A DNA stretch of 34,240 bases from Strongylocentrotus pallidus (Eukaryota; Echinodermata; Echinoidea; Camarodonta; Strongylocentrotidae): the NCBI GenBank assembly GCA_030265145.1, contig JARBES010000120.1:4221006-4255245 (forward strand), read 5' to 3'. A model generated the notes under the pieces. It ran no database searches and had not been told where the DNA came from. It worked only from the letters and a program-made list of their open reading frames with translations. Shown here in pieces: positions 1 through 10,087 of this stretch. Numbering within the stretch: the first letter of the stretch is position 1; each line of letters begins with the position of its first letter. Both the position numbers and the translations under genes were made by a program.

Positions 1-2
1 TC

Positions 3-100
3 CTAGAGAATGGAGCCAAGTTAGATGTGAAGGATGAGATGGGCAACCTACCAATCCAGTATGCCAAGGACGAAGTGGTCAAACAGATGATTCTGTCGAG
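3..100 (+). CDS. Ankyrin-repeat exon (partial, gene enters from the left)
   Basis: The exon opens mid-gene and reads LENGAKLDVKDEMGNLPIQY and onward to ILSR. The G-A-x-L/V-x-x-x-D-x-x-G-N-x-P core is the consensus join between two ankyrin repeats, here the last one of an array. Ankyrin repeats are protein-binding solenoids. A GT donor follows at 101 and the exon ends after two bases of a codon (AG), which the next exon completes to Arg. The start of the gene lies outside the window. Ankyrin followed by ZU5 recalls ankyrins and echinoderm ANK-ZU5-DD proteins. Confidence 0.75.
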
Positions 101-572
101 GTGATACTCTCAAGTCTAAGAATCCCATTTTGTCCCCGCCAGTTGTAAAACAAACGATTTATCGAAACCCAAGGAAATAATTGATTTTCATCTTCCTCTT
201 ATGAGATTTGGTTATAGAATTACATTTTTTCATTAAAAAGTCTAGCCTTATTGTATATCCTAATAGTTGATTATGAAAGTGTTGGTCAAACAATAAATTG
301 TACATATTATGTGACAATTACTATGTTCGGGCTACTGAGTGAAACCTACTAGGTCGTAAACTCCACATTATCCTTGGTTTTTCATTATCTACTCAGATAT
401 GTGTGTATAAATATATATACTCGATGATTGTCTGACATTTAACAGATGTTCGATTCATGTCAATATCATTTATGTAATTTTTCGTTAATGGAAACAGATA
501 GATGTTTTCATAGCCCAAATTCTATGTAAATGGCTTATCGACTTTTTTTACAACTGCACTTATTCCTTTCAG

Positions 573-607
573 ATTACCTTCTTTAGAGGAGATCCAGTCT
601 TATCGAG
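573..607 (+). CDS. 35-nt linker exon between ankyrin repeats and ZU5-1
   Basis: A pyrimidine-rich tract and AG (571-572) precede it and GTAAGA follows. It completes the Arg codon from the ankyrin exon, adds LPSLEEIQSYR, and leaves one base that forms Asp with the first two bases of the ZU5-1 exon. The 1 + 33 + 1 arithmetic and the good donor make this short exon credible. It is a charged helical spacer with no recognisable fold. Confidence 0.6.
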
Positions 608-1204
608 GTAAGAACATCCTTGAAACACAAACAACTTTTTTCAGTGTAACAATTCGTAACAAGTGCTTCTATATTTCTCTGATCCATTAAGTCGTAGATT
701 AAAGTTCTAGCGATGATTATTTCATAAGTTTTCCATCACTAAAAACGAGGAATTTAATAATGTATTGTCTGGGCCGTTTGCTTAGTCGCAAACACATCTC
801 GCCTATGTACTCGCTACAAAAACTATTTTCTTATTCATTTATGAAAACCTAAGTGTAAAGTTTCCATCAATGACCCAAATACGAAAGATAAACGTTGAGT
901 GAGCCCTAATTTCAAAAAGCAAATATAACAAATGGATATAAATAAAGAAGCAATATTAATAATGCATTATTGATTTACCATAGACCCAAATTCAATTATT
1001 ACAAACAGACTGGAATGTCAGTGTTTTGGCAATTAACTCAACCGTTGTCAATTGCAATAAAGTGAGATGAAAATGAGATGAAAATTATATTTATATATTG
1101 GTATATCATTCCAATGACTATTCCGATCTGCATATAAATTTACTTTATTGTTTTTATCTGTTCTTATTATCTTTTAATTTCATTATGTTTGAAATAAACA
1201 AAAG
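608..1204 (+). other. Intron before ZU5-1
   Basis: AT-rich and stop-dense in all frames. No element, RNA gene or extra exon is recognised. Confidence 0.6.
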
Positions 1205-1537
1205 ATATGCCATCAACACCTGCCATCGTCTCCGTTGAAGCTGAACGGAATATCAGTCAGGATATTGAAGTAGAAGACCATGGCGTATCAATGTTGATTC
1301 CTCCGGAGGCTGTTCATCAGAGTGACCCGTGCAAGATCACCTTAACCCTCTTACGAGACCCTCCAAGTGTTGACATCCAAGACGATGAATCTGTGGTCTG
1401 CTACGGAATCAGATGTGACCCTCCAAACTCGATCTTCCACCAACCTGTTATGATCAGGATACCACACTTTACCATGGTCATCAACCCCGAACAAGTGAAG
1501 CCAGACATAGTTTCCCGTACATGGGATTCAGTCGACG
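1205..1537 (+). CDS. ZU5 domain 1 exon
   Basis: This 333-nt exon carries a whole ZU5 beta-sandwich. Family marks are the hydrophobic strand followed by IPPEAV (equivalent to IPAGAI/IPPGAI in UNC5 and ankyrins), a KITLTLL strand, a GIRCDPP segment and a closing IRIPHFT strand where UNC5 proteins have IPHC. ZU5 packs against UPA and DD in UNC5b, PIDD1 and ankyrins, and can hold the DD in a closed state. The exon begins with two bases and ends after one base of a Gly codon, exactly as the ZU5-2 exons downstream do. The acceptor at 1203-1204 has purines just before it and is the weakest part of the model. His-Phe-Thr lies at 1465-1473. Confidence 0.85.
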
Positions 1538-2441
1538 GTTAGTCCATTTGGGCCAGATTCAGAAATTGAATCATCTTTTAATGTTTGATAAAAGGATATT
1601 GATGCCCCAAGGTTCAATTTTAGCTTCCGAAGAAAAATAATTTAAAATAAAATTCTTATTATACATCCCAATACAATATTTGTTATACTTTTACTATCCT
1701 TGTAACACCAATTGGAAACAATTTGCTATCTATCATATACCCATCAGGTGTATTTATAAAGACAACTAACCTGAATCTTGAATTCTGATTGTGGTCTTAG
1801 AATGCTTTCAAATTGAACTTGGGTTTAGTCGTTTTAACCTCTAGGAATTGTCATCCTTACAGCGCCAAAACGTCACGAGGAACACATTGCACCTCCCATG
1901 TATACGTGGCAAACTTCATTAAAGGGGAACGTGTGAAGGGGGATTTGTGCTTTTCAATATGGCTTCTTAAAGGGATCTGGTAACTTTGTCTCAGATTCTG
2001 AAACAAAAAGCTGGATTTAGCTCATGCTGCAATGATAATTATAAACCTTTAGGTCAGTCAGGAACTCCATAACTCTAACAAGCCGATCTCCTGTCTGATT
2101 ATCAAGATATTTATGATTGCAAATCGAAACCAAATTTTGCGTTTCCTAACGGTTTTCATAACACTACAATCTAATGGGGGAAATGAGTATGGTAAAACCG
2201 GTCACTCAAAGATTTTTACTTTTTTGAGGCACTTCTCGATCATTTTGAAGCGAAATTGTTTTAGGGCTTCAATATTACACCATATCACAGACACTGATAA
2301 CACGTAGGGCCGTGCATCTCATATTTCATATTGTTAAGTATTTGATGTCAGTATACATATGAGGCTTCACTGTTCGGCTCCGTGGCGACACAACTGTTCT
2401 CAACAACAAATGCATTTTGTTTTGTTACCCTCTGACATTAG
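1538..2441 (+). other. Intron between ZU5-1 and UPA-1
   Basis: AT-rich. Short open frames here show no domain and no coding-like codon use. No repeat family is recognised. Confidence 0.6.
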
Positions 2442-2689
2442 ATCTACCAAGAACATCAAGGAAAAGATCATCCAGCTCACCAGCCGAACCACCATACTGC
2501 AGAATGTACAGGAGACATCTTGAGCTGTACATTGATCATTGTGCTGAGTGGTGGGTTCTTCTTCCACTTGAACAACAGGTGATCCGGCACCAACTTATGT
2601 GCACCCCATACATCCCAGACAAGATAGAGAGAGGCAAAGAATTTGAAATTCACCTTCAGATGCTTGCGGACCTTCCTGGGATAGAAGTG
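2442..2689 (+). CDS. UPA domain 1, first exon
   Basis: The exon opens with a basic, serine-rich linker (SRKRSSSSPAEPP) and continues into a strand-rich segment with HLELYIDHCAEWW, RHQLMCTPYIP and EIHLQMLADLPGIEV. This matches the first part of a UPA domain, the beta module between ZU5 and DD in UNC5, PIDD1 and ankyrin. Phase fits: Gly base from ZU5-1, then AT. The donor is taken as GTCAGT at 2690, giving a phase-0 end that fits the next exon; GTAAAA four bases later is an alternative but does not fit. It is 248 nt against 227 nt for the equivalent UPA-2 exon. Confidence 0.7.
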
Positions 2690-3423
2690 GTCAGTAAAAA
2701 GCACCTATTTATTAGAAATAAATTTCTGTAATTTATTACTTTGAAATACTCCTCAATTTCTCCTGGCTTCTTTAGGTGGTCTGATTTTTGTCTTCAATGG
2801 CATGTATTTATCTACTGTGCACAGAAAGAGCTCTTGCCATTTGATTACAGCTTTATCATGATCATTAATTCCTTCAACTTCAACCTTGTTCTGCGATTTA
2901 AGATCAGCTTTCAATTTGTCAAAATATACTTGATGGGGTTTTCAAATGGTTACCTAATTAACGAACGACCCATTATTGACATGAGTTTTCCAGGTTAGGT
3001 AGCTCATAAAAAGGTCTCTCAAACCACTATGTAACACACTAAATGAGCTTACTACGGAAGCCTGTCTTATTGCTATTTGATGAATCAACGTCTCAATGAA
3101 ACTATAAAGAAAGAATAGTAATGATCATTCGTTTCAAATCACATAAATACTTTTGGAAAAAATGTTGCAAATTGGAGACTGTAATATTTCCATGCCTTGT
3201 CCCGTAGTTAGCCCTACATGGGGATTCTTTGGTGGAATTGTATGGTTCTCGCAATTATACCATTGTCCGTGTTCTTCAGCAGCTACGTAGAGCCCTCCAT
3301 GTAGAAAATCGTCCATCTTAAATAAATAAATAATTTTGCATAACTTTCAAGGTATGTATATATATATATATATATATATTCTGGAACACCCGTTGTCATG
3401 TCAGAGTTGAGAATTCTCGCACG

Positions 3424-3455
<32 letters not shown>

Positions 3456-3831
3456 AGGAATATACAATTTTTGTAATGTAATCAAATGTAATGCACACAT
3501 CTTTGTTAAGTTCCTCGTTACAAATTAATTTATTTGCCTGTTACAAATAATTGTATTTCAATAGTCGGAACGCGAATTGCATTCATCAATTGCTGCTAGG
3601 TAGGACAAACATCATGACTTATTCTACCTCATTTTTAAGACCGTGTTTGCAAAGAACTCTGAAATGATGTACTGCTGAGTTGTTAGTCTTCTGTTAAGAT
3701 TCGAAATATTTACTTCACTGAACAAATATTTATTCTGTAATTATAATTTTGTGATATGTAACAAATGTACAGGTGATTAACAGGTGATTAACACTGATGT
3801 GTGTCGATGGTACTTTCTTCCTTTGAATTAG
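2690..3831 (+). other. Intron between UPA-1 exons 1 and 2
   Basis: AT-rich, with the microsatellites at 3355-3451 and a small direct repeat CAGGTGATTAA at about 3770-3791. Nothing else is recognised. Confidence 0.55.
3355..3451. repeat. TA and AT/GT microsatellites
   Basis: A TA run at about 3357-3379 and an AT run passing into GT at about 3425-3450, inside the intron between UPA-1 exons 1 and 2. Confidence 0.9.
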
Positions 3832-3960
3832 GATATACAAGAGGAGAAGAAGCATCAGTCGTACCACAAGAGCCATCGCTCCGTTCCCTTCAGTGTTGAA
3901 TCTAAGTCTGGTGACGTCACAGTGACGTGTCATCGCGAGGGAGAACAAGTTGAAAGCAAG
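3832..3960 (+). CDS. UPA domain 1, second exon
   Basis: A 129-nt, phase 0-0 exon of 43 codons between a T-rich AG acceptor (3830-3831) and GTAATC. It reads DIQEEKKHQSYHKSHRSVPF then SVES..GDVTVTCHREGEQVESK. The pattern of a charged turn, VPFSV, and an alternating VTVTC strand corresponds to the middle of UPA, where UNC5 has a YQEIPFYHIW-like stretch. The equivalent UPA-2 exons are 135 nt with the same phases. Recognition rests on exon order and phase more than on residue identity. There is no second copy of this exon in the window. Confidence 0.65.
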
Positions 3961-4128
3961 GTAATCAGAGTTTATAAGCATTTATATGACGTGTCAATGT
4001 TTACCATGATAATCTATAGGTAATAAACGACTATTTAGTTTCCATTGCAAGGTCGTACGTGATGATCAAGCTGTCGTCTTGTTTTCATAAAAGTTACCCA
4101 GTTTGAATATAAATGTCATAGGTAACAA

Positions 4129-4440
4129 AATGTCAGAGGTAAAGAACTTCAGAGGTAAAGAATTTCAGAAGTAAAAATGTCAGGGTTAAACAGATCGGGA
4201 AAAGACATCTTGTATTCTTACCTCTAACTCAGGAACTTTTACCTCTATTATTCTTAGCTCGGTATTATCACTTTTCGCAATCTTACCTCTGAAATTTGTT
4301 TCCTTCTTACATTTTAGCTCTGGAATTTATACCTCTGATATTTTTTACCTCTTACATTATTTCACCTCTTAAATCTGATTTTTTTTTTACCACGGGCATG
4401 TTTTACCTTTGACATTCTGACATCTGACACTTTTACTGGG
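4129..4440. repeat. Inverted cluster of short CAGAGGTAAA motifs (copy A)
   Basis: The left arm repeats CAGAGGTAAAGAA-like words and the right arm repeats their complement, TTTACCTCTGACATT-like words, many times over about 300 bp. The layout is that of a degenerate foldback. The equivalent in copy B is 10865-11210. Confidence 0.6.
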
Positions 4441-4474
4441 CACGAGTTTTTACCCAAGCATTTCCTTTCCATAT

Positions 4475-4800
4475 TTGATGAAGTTATCAGAGTTGGAGAT
4501 GACCCTATTGATGCCTAAGGTTGGCTATAATGTTCACATCCGGGAGGAGGAAGGGGGCATTTGCTACCAATATGTGTGTAATATATGCACTTCTCCAATT
4601 GGTGCAGTACGGACTCAGGCGGAATGTTTCAATGATAAACAAAATCGCATCATTTTTCGAAGAAAAAAACAAAACTCTATGGTATATAATAATAGGGTAT
4701 TGAAATCGCCCTTGAGCTGATTTATTGAAATTAATTGTGATGGTGTTGGTAACAATATATGCTTTGAAAACATTTACATATCTCGATTTTTTCCGTCTTA
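4475..4800 (+). other. Highly conserved intronic block (copy A)
   Basis: Nearly identical to 11251-11576, with about 230 bases identical in a row although neighbouring introns differ at 5% or more. An 81-codon open frame runs through it, but the splice phases possible at its edges do not fit a phase 0-0 insertion between UPA-1 exons 2 and 3. Its function is unknown. Confidence 0.45.
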
Positions 4801-4855
4801 ATAACATTGTTTAAAATTTAATATTGTTATTTATTTTTGTATCTCAAAATCACAG

Positions 4856-5018
4856 GTTCTCTGTTTAAACGATGTTTATAGCAAGATGAGACACAGCATA
4901 TTCTTGTCCTTGACTCCAAGTGAGGAAGCTGTAGAATTCACCGGGATTACCATTACGATTGCACAGGCTGGAAAGCTGGGGGTGTCTCGATCAATTGCTT
5001 TTATCATCAGACACACAG
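4856..5018 (+). CDS. UPA domain 1, third exon (copy A)
   Basis: Phase 0 at the start and phase 1 at the end (163 nt). It reads VLCLNDVYSKMRHSIFLSLT, then a stretch of alternating hydrophobics (ITITIAQAGKLGV) and ends IIRHT-G. It matches the last strands of UPA and lines up with the UPA-2 third exons (VPVRCLLNGEC..FELLSS, 154 nt, same phases). This is the first exon inside duplicated copy A. The copy B exon differs at about six residues, including SL/FV, E/D, F/S and G/E. Confidence 0.7.
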
Positions 5019-5526
5019 GTATATGTAGTCTCCATTTGTTATATTTTGAGCACTTAATAACAAACAATCAGTTAAATTCGAGGTTGATGAATCTAGACTA
5101 TGATGAAAGAAAGAAAGAACGTGAAAGGTTTGTAGAATCTCACGAGAATTAATGAAATAATCTAAGTTATAATTGCATTCGAATGTTACGTATTTTAGAG
5201 AGCAACATATACCCAAGATTGTCTTAAGAATGAAGCCAAAGTAGAGTTCAGAATGGGATTTACTTTCATTGAATATTAATTTTGAAAGTTTGTCATGAAA
5301 TGCGAAATGATAATATATGTACACTCGCATTTTGTAATGTTCATTTTCACATGACTCTTTGTCGATACACTTATTCTGTAAGTTTAATCATGCGAAAAAA
5401 GGTCAGCAAACTGTTTAAAAACTAGAGGCCATCAGGAGAGGAAATATAGAAAAATAGTAATAGAAAACAAAAGGCGTTCTTGTATTTCCCCATTTCCCCT
5501 TTAATTTGCCCTTGTTTAAATTGTAG

Positions 5527-5572
5527 ATGGACCGGAGTACCAACCTCCTTCTGAGCCCCTATCATTTGTTCG
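5527..5572 (+). CDS. Linker exon, UPA-1 to DD1 (copy A)
   Basis: A 46-nt exon with AG at 5525-5526 and a strong GTAAGT donor. It reads DGPEYQPPSEPLSFV and leaves two bases for Arg with the DD1 exon. It is proline-rich and disordered in character. The equivalent linker before DD5 is 28 nt (VEPDYGVSHT) with the same phase 1 in, phase 2 out, and a similar E-x-D/E-Y start. Confidence 0.65.
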
Positions 5573-6174
5573 GTAAGTTTCATCTCATTCATCATCAATA
5601 ATAATGCTGTTTCCTTTGAACATATAGTTACATGCCTTGTATATCGGTTTTGTTGGAATGATACTCTTTAAGAACTATAGAATGGATCAAACCAATACTT
5701 TTTATTTCAGGACTTAAAAATAATAATCATGAATTCAAATAGATCACGTGAAGGAAGAATCCCACCCCATCTCATTATTTTTACGTTGCAAAGGTGATCA
5801 GAAATGGATACGGTGGCAATTCTCCGTTTACAGGCTCTATTTTGTCAAAGATATTGTCTTCTTCAATGGCAGTCGAATATAAGGTTGCGTGTATTGATCG
5901 GAATGGATGTAACATTATTTTGGTCCTGAGCTGAAGTTAGGAATTTGTGTAGTAAATTGTACGTGCTATACATATTCACAACGGAGCCATCAATTGTCTT
6001 CGGAACATTATCTTGTAATCATTCCTGGGTCTATGATGTACATAGTAAATATGAATAGATGTCCTGCCAAAAGTCATAAGCGTCGGGTTGTTGTTCATAC
6101 CTTTATAACCATCGTTTAAAGTAGCTTCAACGAAGCGAAGTAATTTACCTGAACAGCTTCACCTTATATTGTAG

Positions 6175-6458
6175 GGCAGTGGAGGAAGTCTCGAAAAGTG
6201 AAGTGCCGGACATTGATATCCTTACAATAGCCCAAACAATGACAGTAGACCAGTTCTATGATTTGGGAGTAGCTCTTGGTTTCACCATACAACAACTGGA
6301 CGTCATAGAATACAGGAAGTTTCGTGACAGAGAGCAGGCCATCTACGACGTGCTGGTGACATGGAGAGGGAGACAACTGTCCGGCCAAGCAGCAAAGGAA
6401 GCGTTTCTTTCACTCATGGAATCTTTAGATTCACCAGCAGTAGAAATGGCCATCTCAG
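6175..6458 (+). CDS. Death domain 1 exon (copy A)
   Basis: A 284-nt exon encoding a full six-helix Death domain. Helix 1 is about DIDILTIAQTM, helix 2 DQFYDLGVALGF, helix 3 QQLDVIEYR, helix 4 ending in the conserved Trp (VLVTWRGRQ), helix 5 GQAAKEAFLSLMES, helix 6 PAVEMAIS. The L-G-x-x-L-G-F pattern and the Trp are the usual marks. Death domains assemble with other DDs into signalling complexes. The exon ends after one base of Gly (G|GT). Copy B differs at only four residues. Confidence 0.9.
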
Positions 6459-6802
6459 GTTTGACTTTTCAACAAAATGTCGGTTTGTATTTCTAGTCAA
6501 TGTTCTTTTTAAAATGAAGAAAATGACAATTAACCAATGGACAAAATTAAGTAGAAAAGGGATAATGCAATGTTTTTTAAAATCGTACCCACATTGAACC
6601 TTTCTGATAACTTAAGGACGAGTACACACTAGTGTATGTACTTCCAGTTGCTTTTCGAGCAACTTAGATTCATAGAGGTAAATTATTAGAATAACTAATA
6701 AATATGTTTTCATGTCTGTACCTTTCCTATTGCACTTTGTATAAATGTATCATGTACGTATTTCATCTTTTGCACAAGCTGCGCCTTGAGCATTTGACTG
6801 TC

Positions 6803-6856
6803 AAGTGGATTTGGCGCCTTATAAATCTGATGTATTATTTTTTATTATTATTATAT
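6803..6856 (+). mobile_element. LINE/SINE-type 3' tail (copy A)
   Basis: TTGGCGCCTTATAAATC followed by a TATTATT/TTATTATTA run, the common 3' end of L2/RTE-mobilised retroelements. The copy B equivalent is 13586-13637, so the insertion predates the A/B split. Confidence 0.45.
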
Positions 6857-7050
6857 ATTGGCACCCCGTTCAACTTGTACGAGTGTGAGAAAAGCACATG
6901 CACTAATTGACTTGGCCCATTAAAACCAGACAAACATCTAGTTTTTATTTCATTTTCTTTTGTTTTAATTGATTTATTCTTATATTCTTATCCTTATTTG
7001 TTTTAATGTTTATATCTTTATGTTCTATTTCGGTTAACTACGTGCATCAC

Positions 7051-7066
7051 ACATTGGAGATACTGG
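7051..7066 (+). pseudogene. Relic of the 16-nt micro-exon (copy A), acceptor lost
   Basis: The same 16 bases that form the micro-exon in copy B are intact here and followed by GTAAG, but the dinucleotide before them is AC instead of AG. The micro-exon therefore probably cannot be spliced in copy A. DD1 (phase 1) could still join DD2 in frame through the AG two bases further into the DD2 exon (7579-7580), which copy B lacks. Confidence 0.45.
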
Positions 7067-7578
7067 GTAAGATTCTAATTTATTCAGTGCTCAAATAAGG
7101 TAATGATAAAATTGATATAGAACTTCTGTTTAGTGCTATTTATTACCGCCAAATGAAAATAAAATGGCCGCAGTATGAGCAATGCAAGACATTGAGTGGG
7201 AGGCAAATATTAATGGGAATGAAGATTTAAGATATGGAAATAAATTAAATAGGATGTACAAAATGTATTACACATGATATTGTTGTGGAAGGATCCAAGA
7301 GAAGATAGTTAAATAGTCTTAAATGCGTTAGAATCCGATCAGGAGGAAATAACACGGGGAAAGAAGAAGAAAGGGAGGGAAAGGGGACGAAAACGACGAA
7401 TAGAAGAGCAAAATACGCACACGCGCACACCCGAAAGGCTCGCTCGCTCACAAACTAGTATCTAAAACTCTCATTATAATCTTTAGGTGGTTCCGTAGGA
7501 CAATTTTAGCTGCAAAAAAGGAGCGAATAAACCCGGTACCTATGAGTCGCTTGACTTAAACTTTATCTACTGATACAG

Positions 7579-7835
7579 AGAAATTCCTGACAGGACATTG
7601 CTTGCGTTGGCCCGTCAGATCAGACCAACGAAGTTCTATGAGATTGGCGAGAAGCTGGGATTCACCAAGTCAGAGTTACAATACATCGAACGTCGGACAT
7701 ACAACAGGAATGACGCTAATATCCAAATGCTCTCAAGTTGGAAAGCATCACAGACTTCAGGGCCTAAAGCAAAGCAGACATTGAAGCTGGTTTGGGACTC
7801 TGTGCAGGACGCATCGAAAGCAGAGAAAACAAAGG
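7579..7835 (+). CDS. Death domain 2 exon (copy A)
   Basis: A 257-nt exon. Residues EIPDRTLLALARQI, KFYEIGEKLGF, KSELQYIERR, IQMLSSWKAS and AKQTLKLVWDSV form helices 1 to 5 of a Death domain, with the conserved Trp in SSWKAS. The first base completes a codon if the acceptor is 7577-7578; acceptor 7579-7580 would give a start at 7581 that is in frame with DD1 directly. It ends on one Gly base before GTATC. Copies B (14722-14978) and C (23937-24193) are the same length. Confidence 0.9.
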
Positions 7836-8226
7836 GTATCATAAATCATACAATTATGTTCTTCTACTGCTCTCTTAAGTGCAACATAGGAAAGAATCAT
7901 TCAAATCGTCCTTATCTATTGGAATATATATAACTTGATTCAAGTCTCATTCCTTATGACTGTACATCACAATATTCATTCGAATCGATTTCCTGTATTT
8001 CACGGTTACATATTAAGACTTTCCATTAAAAACTGAGCTTTCTCTGTTATCTTCAGCATAGGTTACCCAATAAATAAGGTACTTTGACATTATTCTATTG
8101 GACTCTTTGAATAATCATGTATGCCATGCCCGATGAGTGATTAAAACGAAATACGGAAATTAAAGAGGCTATTATGCTAAGGGCAGTAACTATGGTCATA
8201 ATGGCCTAATATTGTATATCTTATAG

Positions 8227-8370
8227 ACGAAGAAAAAGAAGAAGAAGAAGAAGAAGATGAAGAAGTGGATGTTCAAGAACTTGAAGTGAATTCTACTACA
8301 CCGCCTGATCAAAGAACAGAGCAGAGCGAGCCTGAAGATATGGAGATCATCAACAAAATGTCAGATTCTG
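8227..8370 (+). CDS. Acidic linker exon (copy A)
   Basis: A 144-nt phase 1-1 exon. It begins with a Glu run encoded by a GAA/GAAAAA tract, then VDVQELEVNSTTPP, then a Thr/Gln/Glu-rich end and NKMSDSG. It has no fold and is an acidic, flexible spacer between DD2 and DD3. The Glu run changes length between copies (144, 141 and 147 nt), as expected for trinucleotide slippage, while the VNSTTPP core and flanking EQ/EP residues are kept. Confidence 0.75.
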
Positions 8371-8700
8371 GTATGTCATATTAGTGTAAGGATGTCCTTT
8401 CACAGTGCAATGTCTGTCGTAAGGTTATTTCAAGATTGTAGTTCATATGATAAATTAAGTTCATATATCTATCTACATAGAGAGAGACAAACTTGTTTTT
8501 CAAGACCACCCAAGGAAAACATAACAAAAGTCCATTATAGACAGATGGATTTTCTAAACACACATTGCACAAATTTCTCTCTCGAGGGGGAGACAATATG
8601 CATAGCTACTTTTGACAAGTGACCTTTATAGAGTGTTGGTAGTTGTTTTATGGCGTTCATTCAGTACCTTGACTGAATATATATGCCATAATTTCAGTCA

Positions 8701-8820
8701 TTTAACACAAATTTAAAAAAAGTCAGTTATTGTTTGTTTGTTTGTTTACTTTATTTAAGCACGGTGGCATACTTCATCCAAAGGCTGTTCTTCAGCAATT
8801 GTAATAATATAATTAATTCA
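8701..8820 (-). mobile_element. 120-bp retroelement 3' fragment (copy A)
   Basis: Read on the minus strand it ends GCTTAAATAAAGTAAACAAA followed by CAAA repeats: a poly(A)-type hexamer and a tetranucleotide tail. Copy C has the uninterrupted site (CAGTCACCAGTATCG), which fixes the insertion as 8701-8820 with TCA at both edges. The copy B equivalent is about 15845-15959. Confidence 0.55.
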
Positions 8821-9017
8821 CCAGTATCGCAATTTATTAGGAGTCTCCTGATGGATTACAGCTTCGTATTTTTGTTTTATCAAGTCTAATCTCGTCAGCC
8901 CGGTTTCTATTGCATTGAAAGCTAGCTGTACTCGACGTGAAACAGGTTTATCGGCTACTCAGCCATTTAGACAGACTGTACTATATATATATACATATTC
9001 TATTTCATAAATCATAG

Positions 9018-9311
9018 ATGGAGACAAAAGTGGTGGAGACATCGACCTATGTGGAGGTTCACCGAGTACGGCAGAGCAGTGTATCGTTGCTCTTCCGGTG
9101 AAGAATCTGTCTTCGGCATGGGAACTGGGGAAAGCCCTACGTCTGGATGATGACGTCATTGTTGGTTTCGTTGCACCTTCCGATTCTACAGCAATGAACA
9201 GACTTGCACGGCAACTCCTCATCAAGTGGTGCAGACGTTTAGGGAGCCAAGATAAGAAAGTGCTGATGACAAAGCTTCTTCAAGATTACAACATCCAGGA
9301 TTGCGATGCAG
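9018..9311 (+). CDS. Death domain 3 exon (copy A)
   Basis: A 294-nt phase 1-1 exon. After a short Gly/Asp-rich lead with GGSPSTAEQC it gives LSSAWELGKALRLDDDVIVG, then MNRLARQLLIKWCRRLGSQ with the conserved DD Trp, and VLMTKLLQDYNIQD. This is a Death domain with an unusually short region between helices 2 and 4. Copy B differs at 19 of 294 bases, about ten of them changing the residue. Confidence 0.85.
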
Positions 9312-9591
9312 GTTTGATACAATTATGGACAATTTTAAGCCCTACTACGTACGGTATTAAAGTCTTTTCCCATTCACGTTAACTTATAGTAGACATCACC
9401 TGGGATGGTTAGTGTATTTTCAGTGCGTAAGTTGTATTAAGAAGTGAACAGGATCATGGAAAGTTGTAATTACTGTAGATGTTAGAATTATGCGACTTTT
9501 TAGTCCAATTAATGAAGGAGAATACGAAACGACATCGACAATTATGGCAACAAAAGACCAAATTACATTTTCCCCCATTTTTTCCCTCCAG

Positions 9592-9840
9592 GTCTTGATG
9601 AAATTTCCCGAAAAATTTGCACAACTCCAGATCTACTCGACCTTTCCCAACGCCTTGATCTAACAGGTTCCGAAATCCTGCAGGTCATGTCCACATATGT
9701 GTCCTGTCCCTTAACCTTAATACGACACATCGTTATACGGATGCTTCAAGAATGGGTACGACATGGAGGAACAAGACAGAGGCTTCTTGAAATTGCTCAA
9801 GCTTTTCATTTCAACGATGTAGCAGACAAAATAGCAACAG
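9592..9840 (+). CDS. Death domain 4 exon (copy A)
   Basis: A 249-nt phase 1-1 exon after a long T/C tract. It reads GLDEIS, then DLLDLSQRLDL, SEILQVMS, LIRHIVIRMLQEWVRHGG with the conserved Trp, and RQRLLEIAQAFHFNDVADKI, which is the typical helix 5-6 end of a Death domain (L-x-x-A-L-x-x-x-x-x-x-D-x-A). It ends on one Gly base before GTAATT. Confidence 0.9.
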
Positions 9841-10087
9841 GTAATTGTAGTTAACATAGCTTCGTTCAAATCTCCTCATAAAGAAAACCCAGTGAATAAA
9901 TATTTGGCCTGTCGTGTCATAGTTCGACCACATTCATATCAAGGAATTCTGTAATCTTACTGCAAGTGTTTTTTTAAACTCAAACAAAATATATAGAACT
10001 CGTACGTCATTCTGATAACGATAACCGGTGTATACTCCCGACATGTCTTGTATTTGTTAATTGTGTCTTTGTATCATCCGTTGGTAG

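Noticed and set aside
4475-4720. 81-codon open frame, kept in both A and B
   Set aside because: Conservation follows from near-identity of the DNA. Splice sites at its edges give phases that do not fit the 0-0 slot between UPA exons, and no domain is recognised.
5710-5940. Extra exon between linker and DD1, conserved in A and B
   Set aside because: No pair of splice sites gives the required phase 2 in and 2 out with an open frame in both copies.
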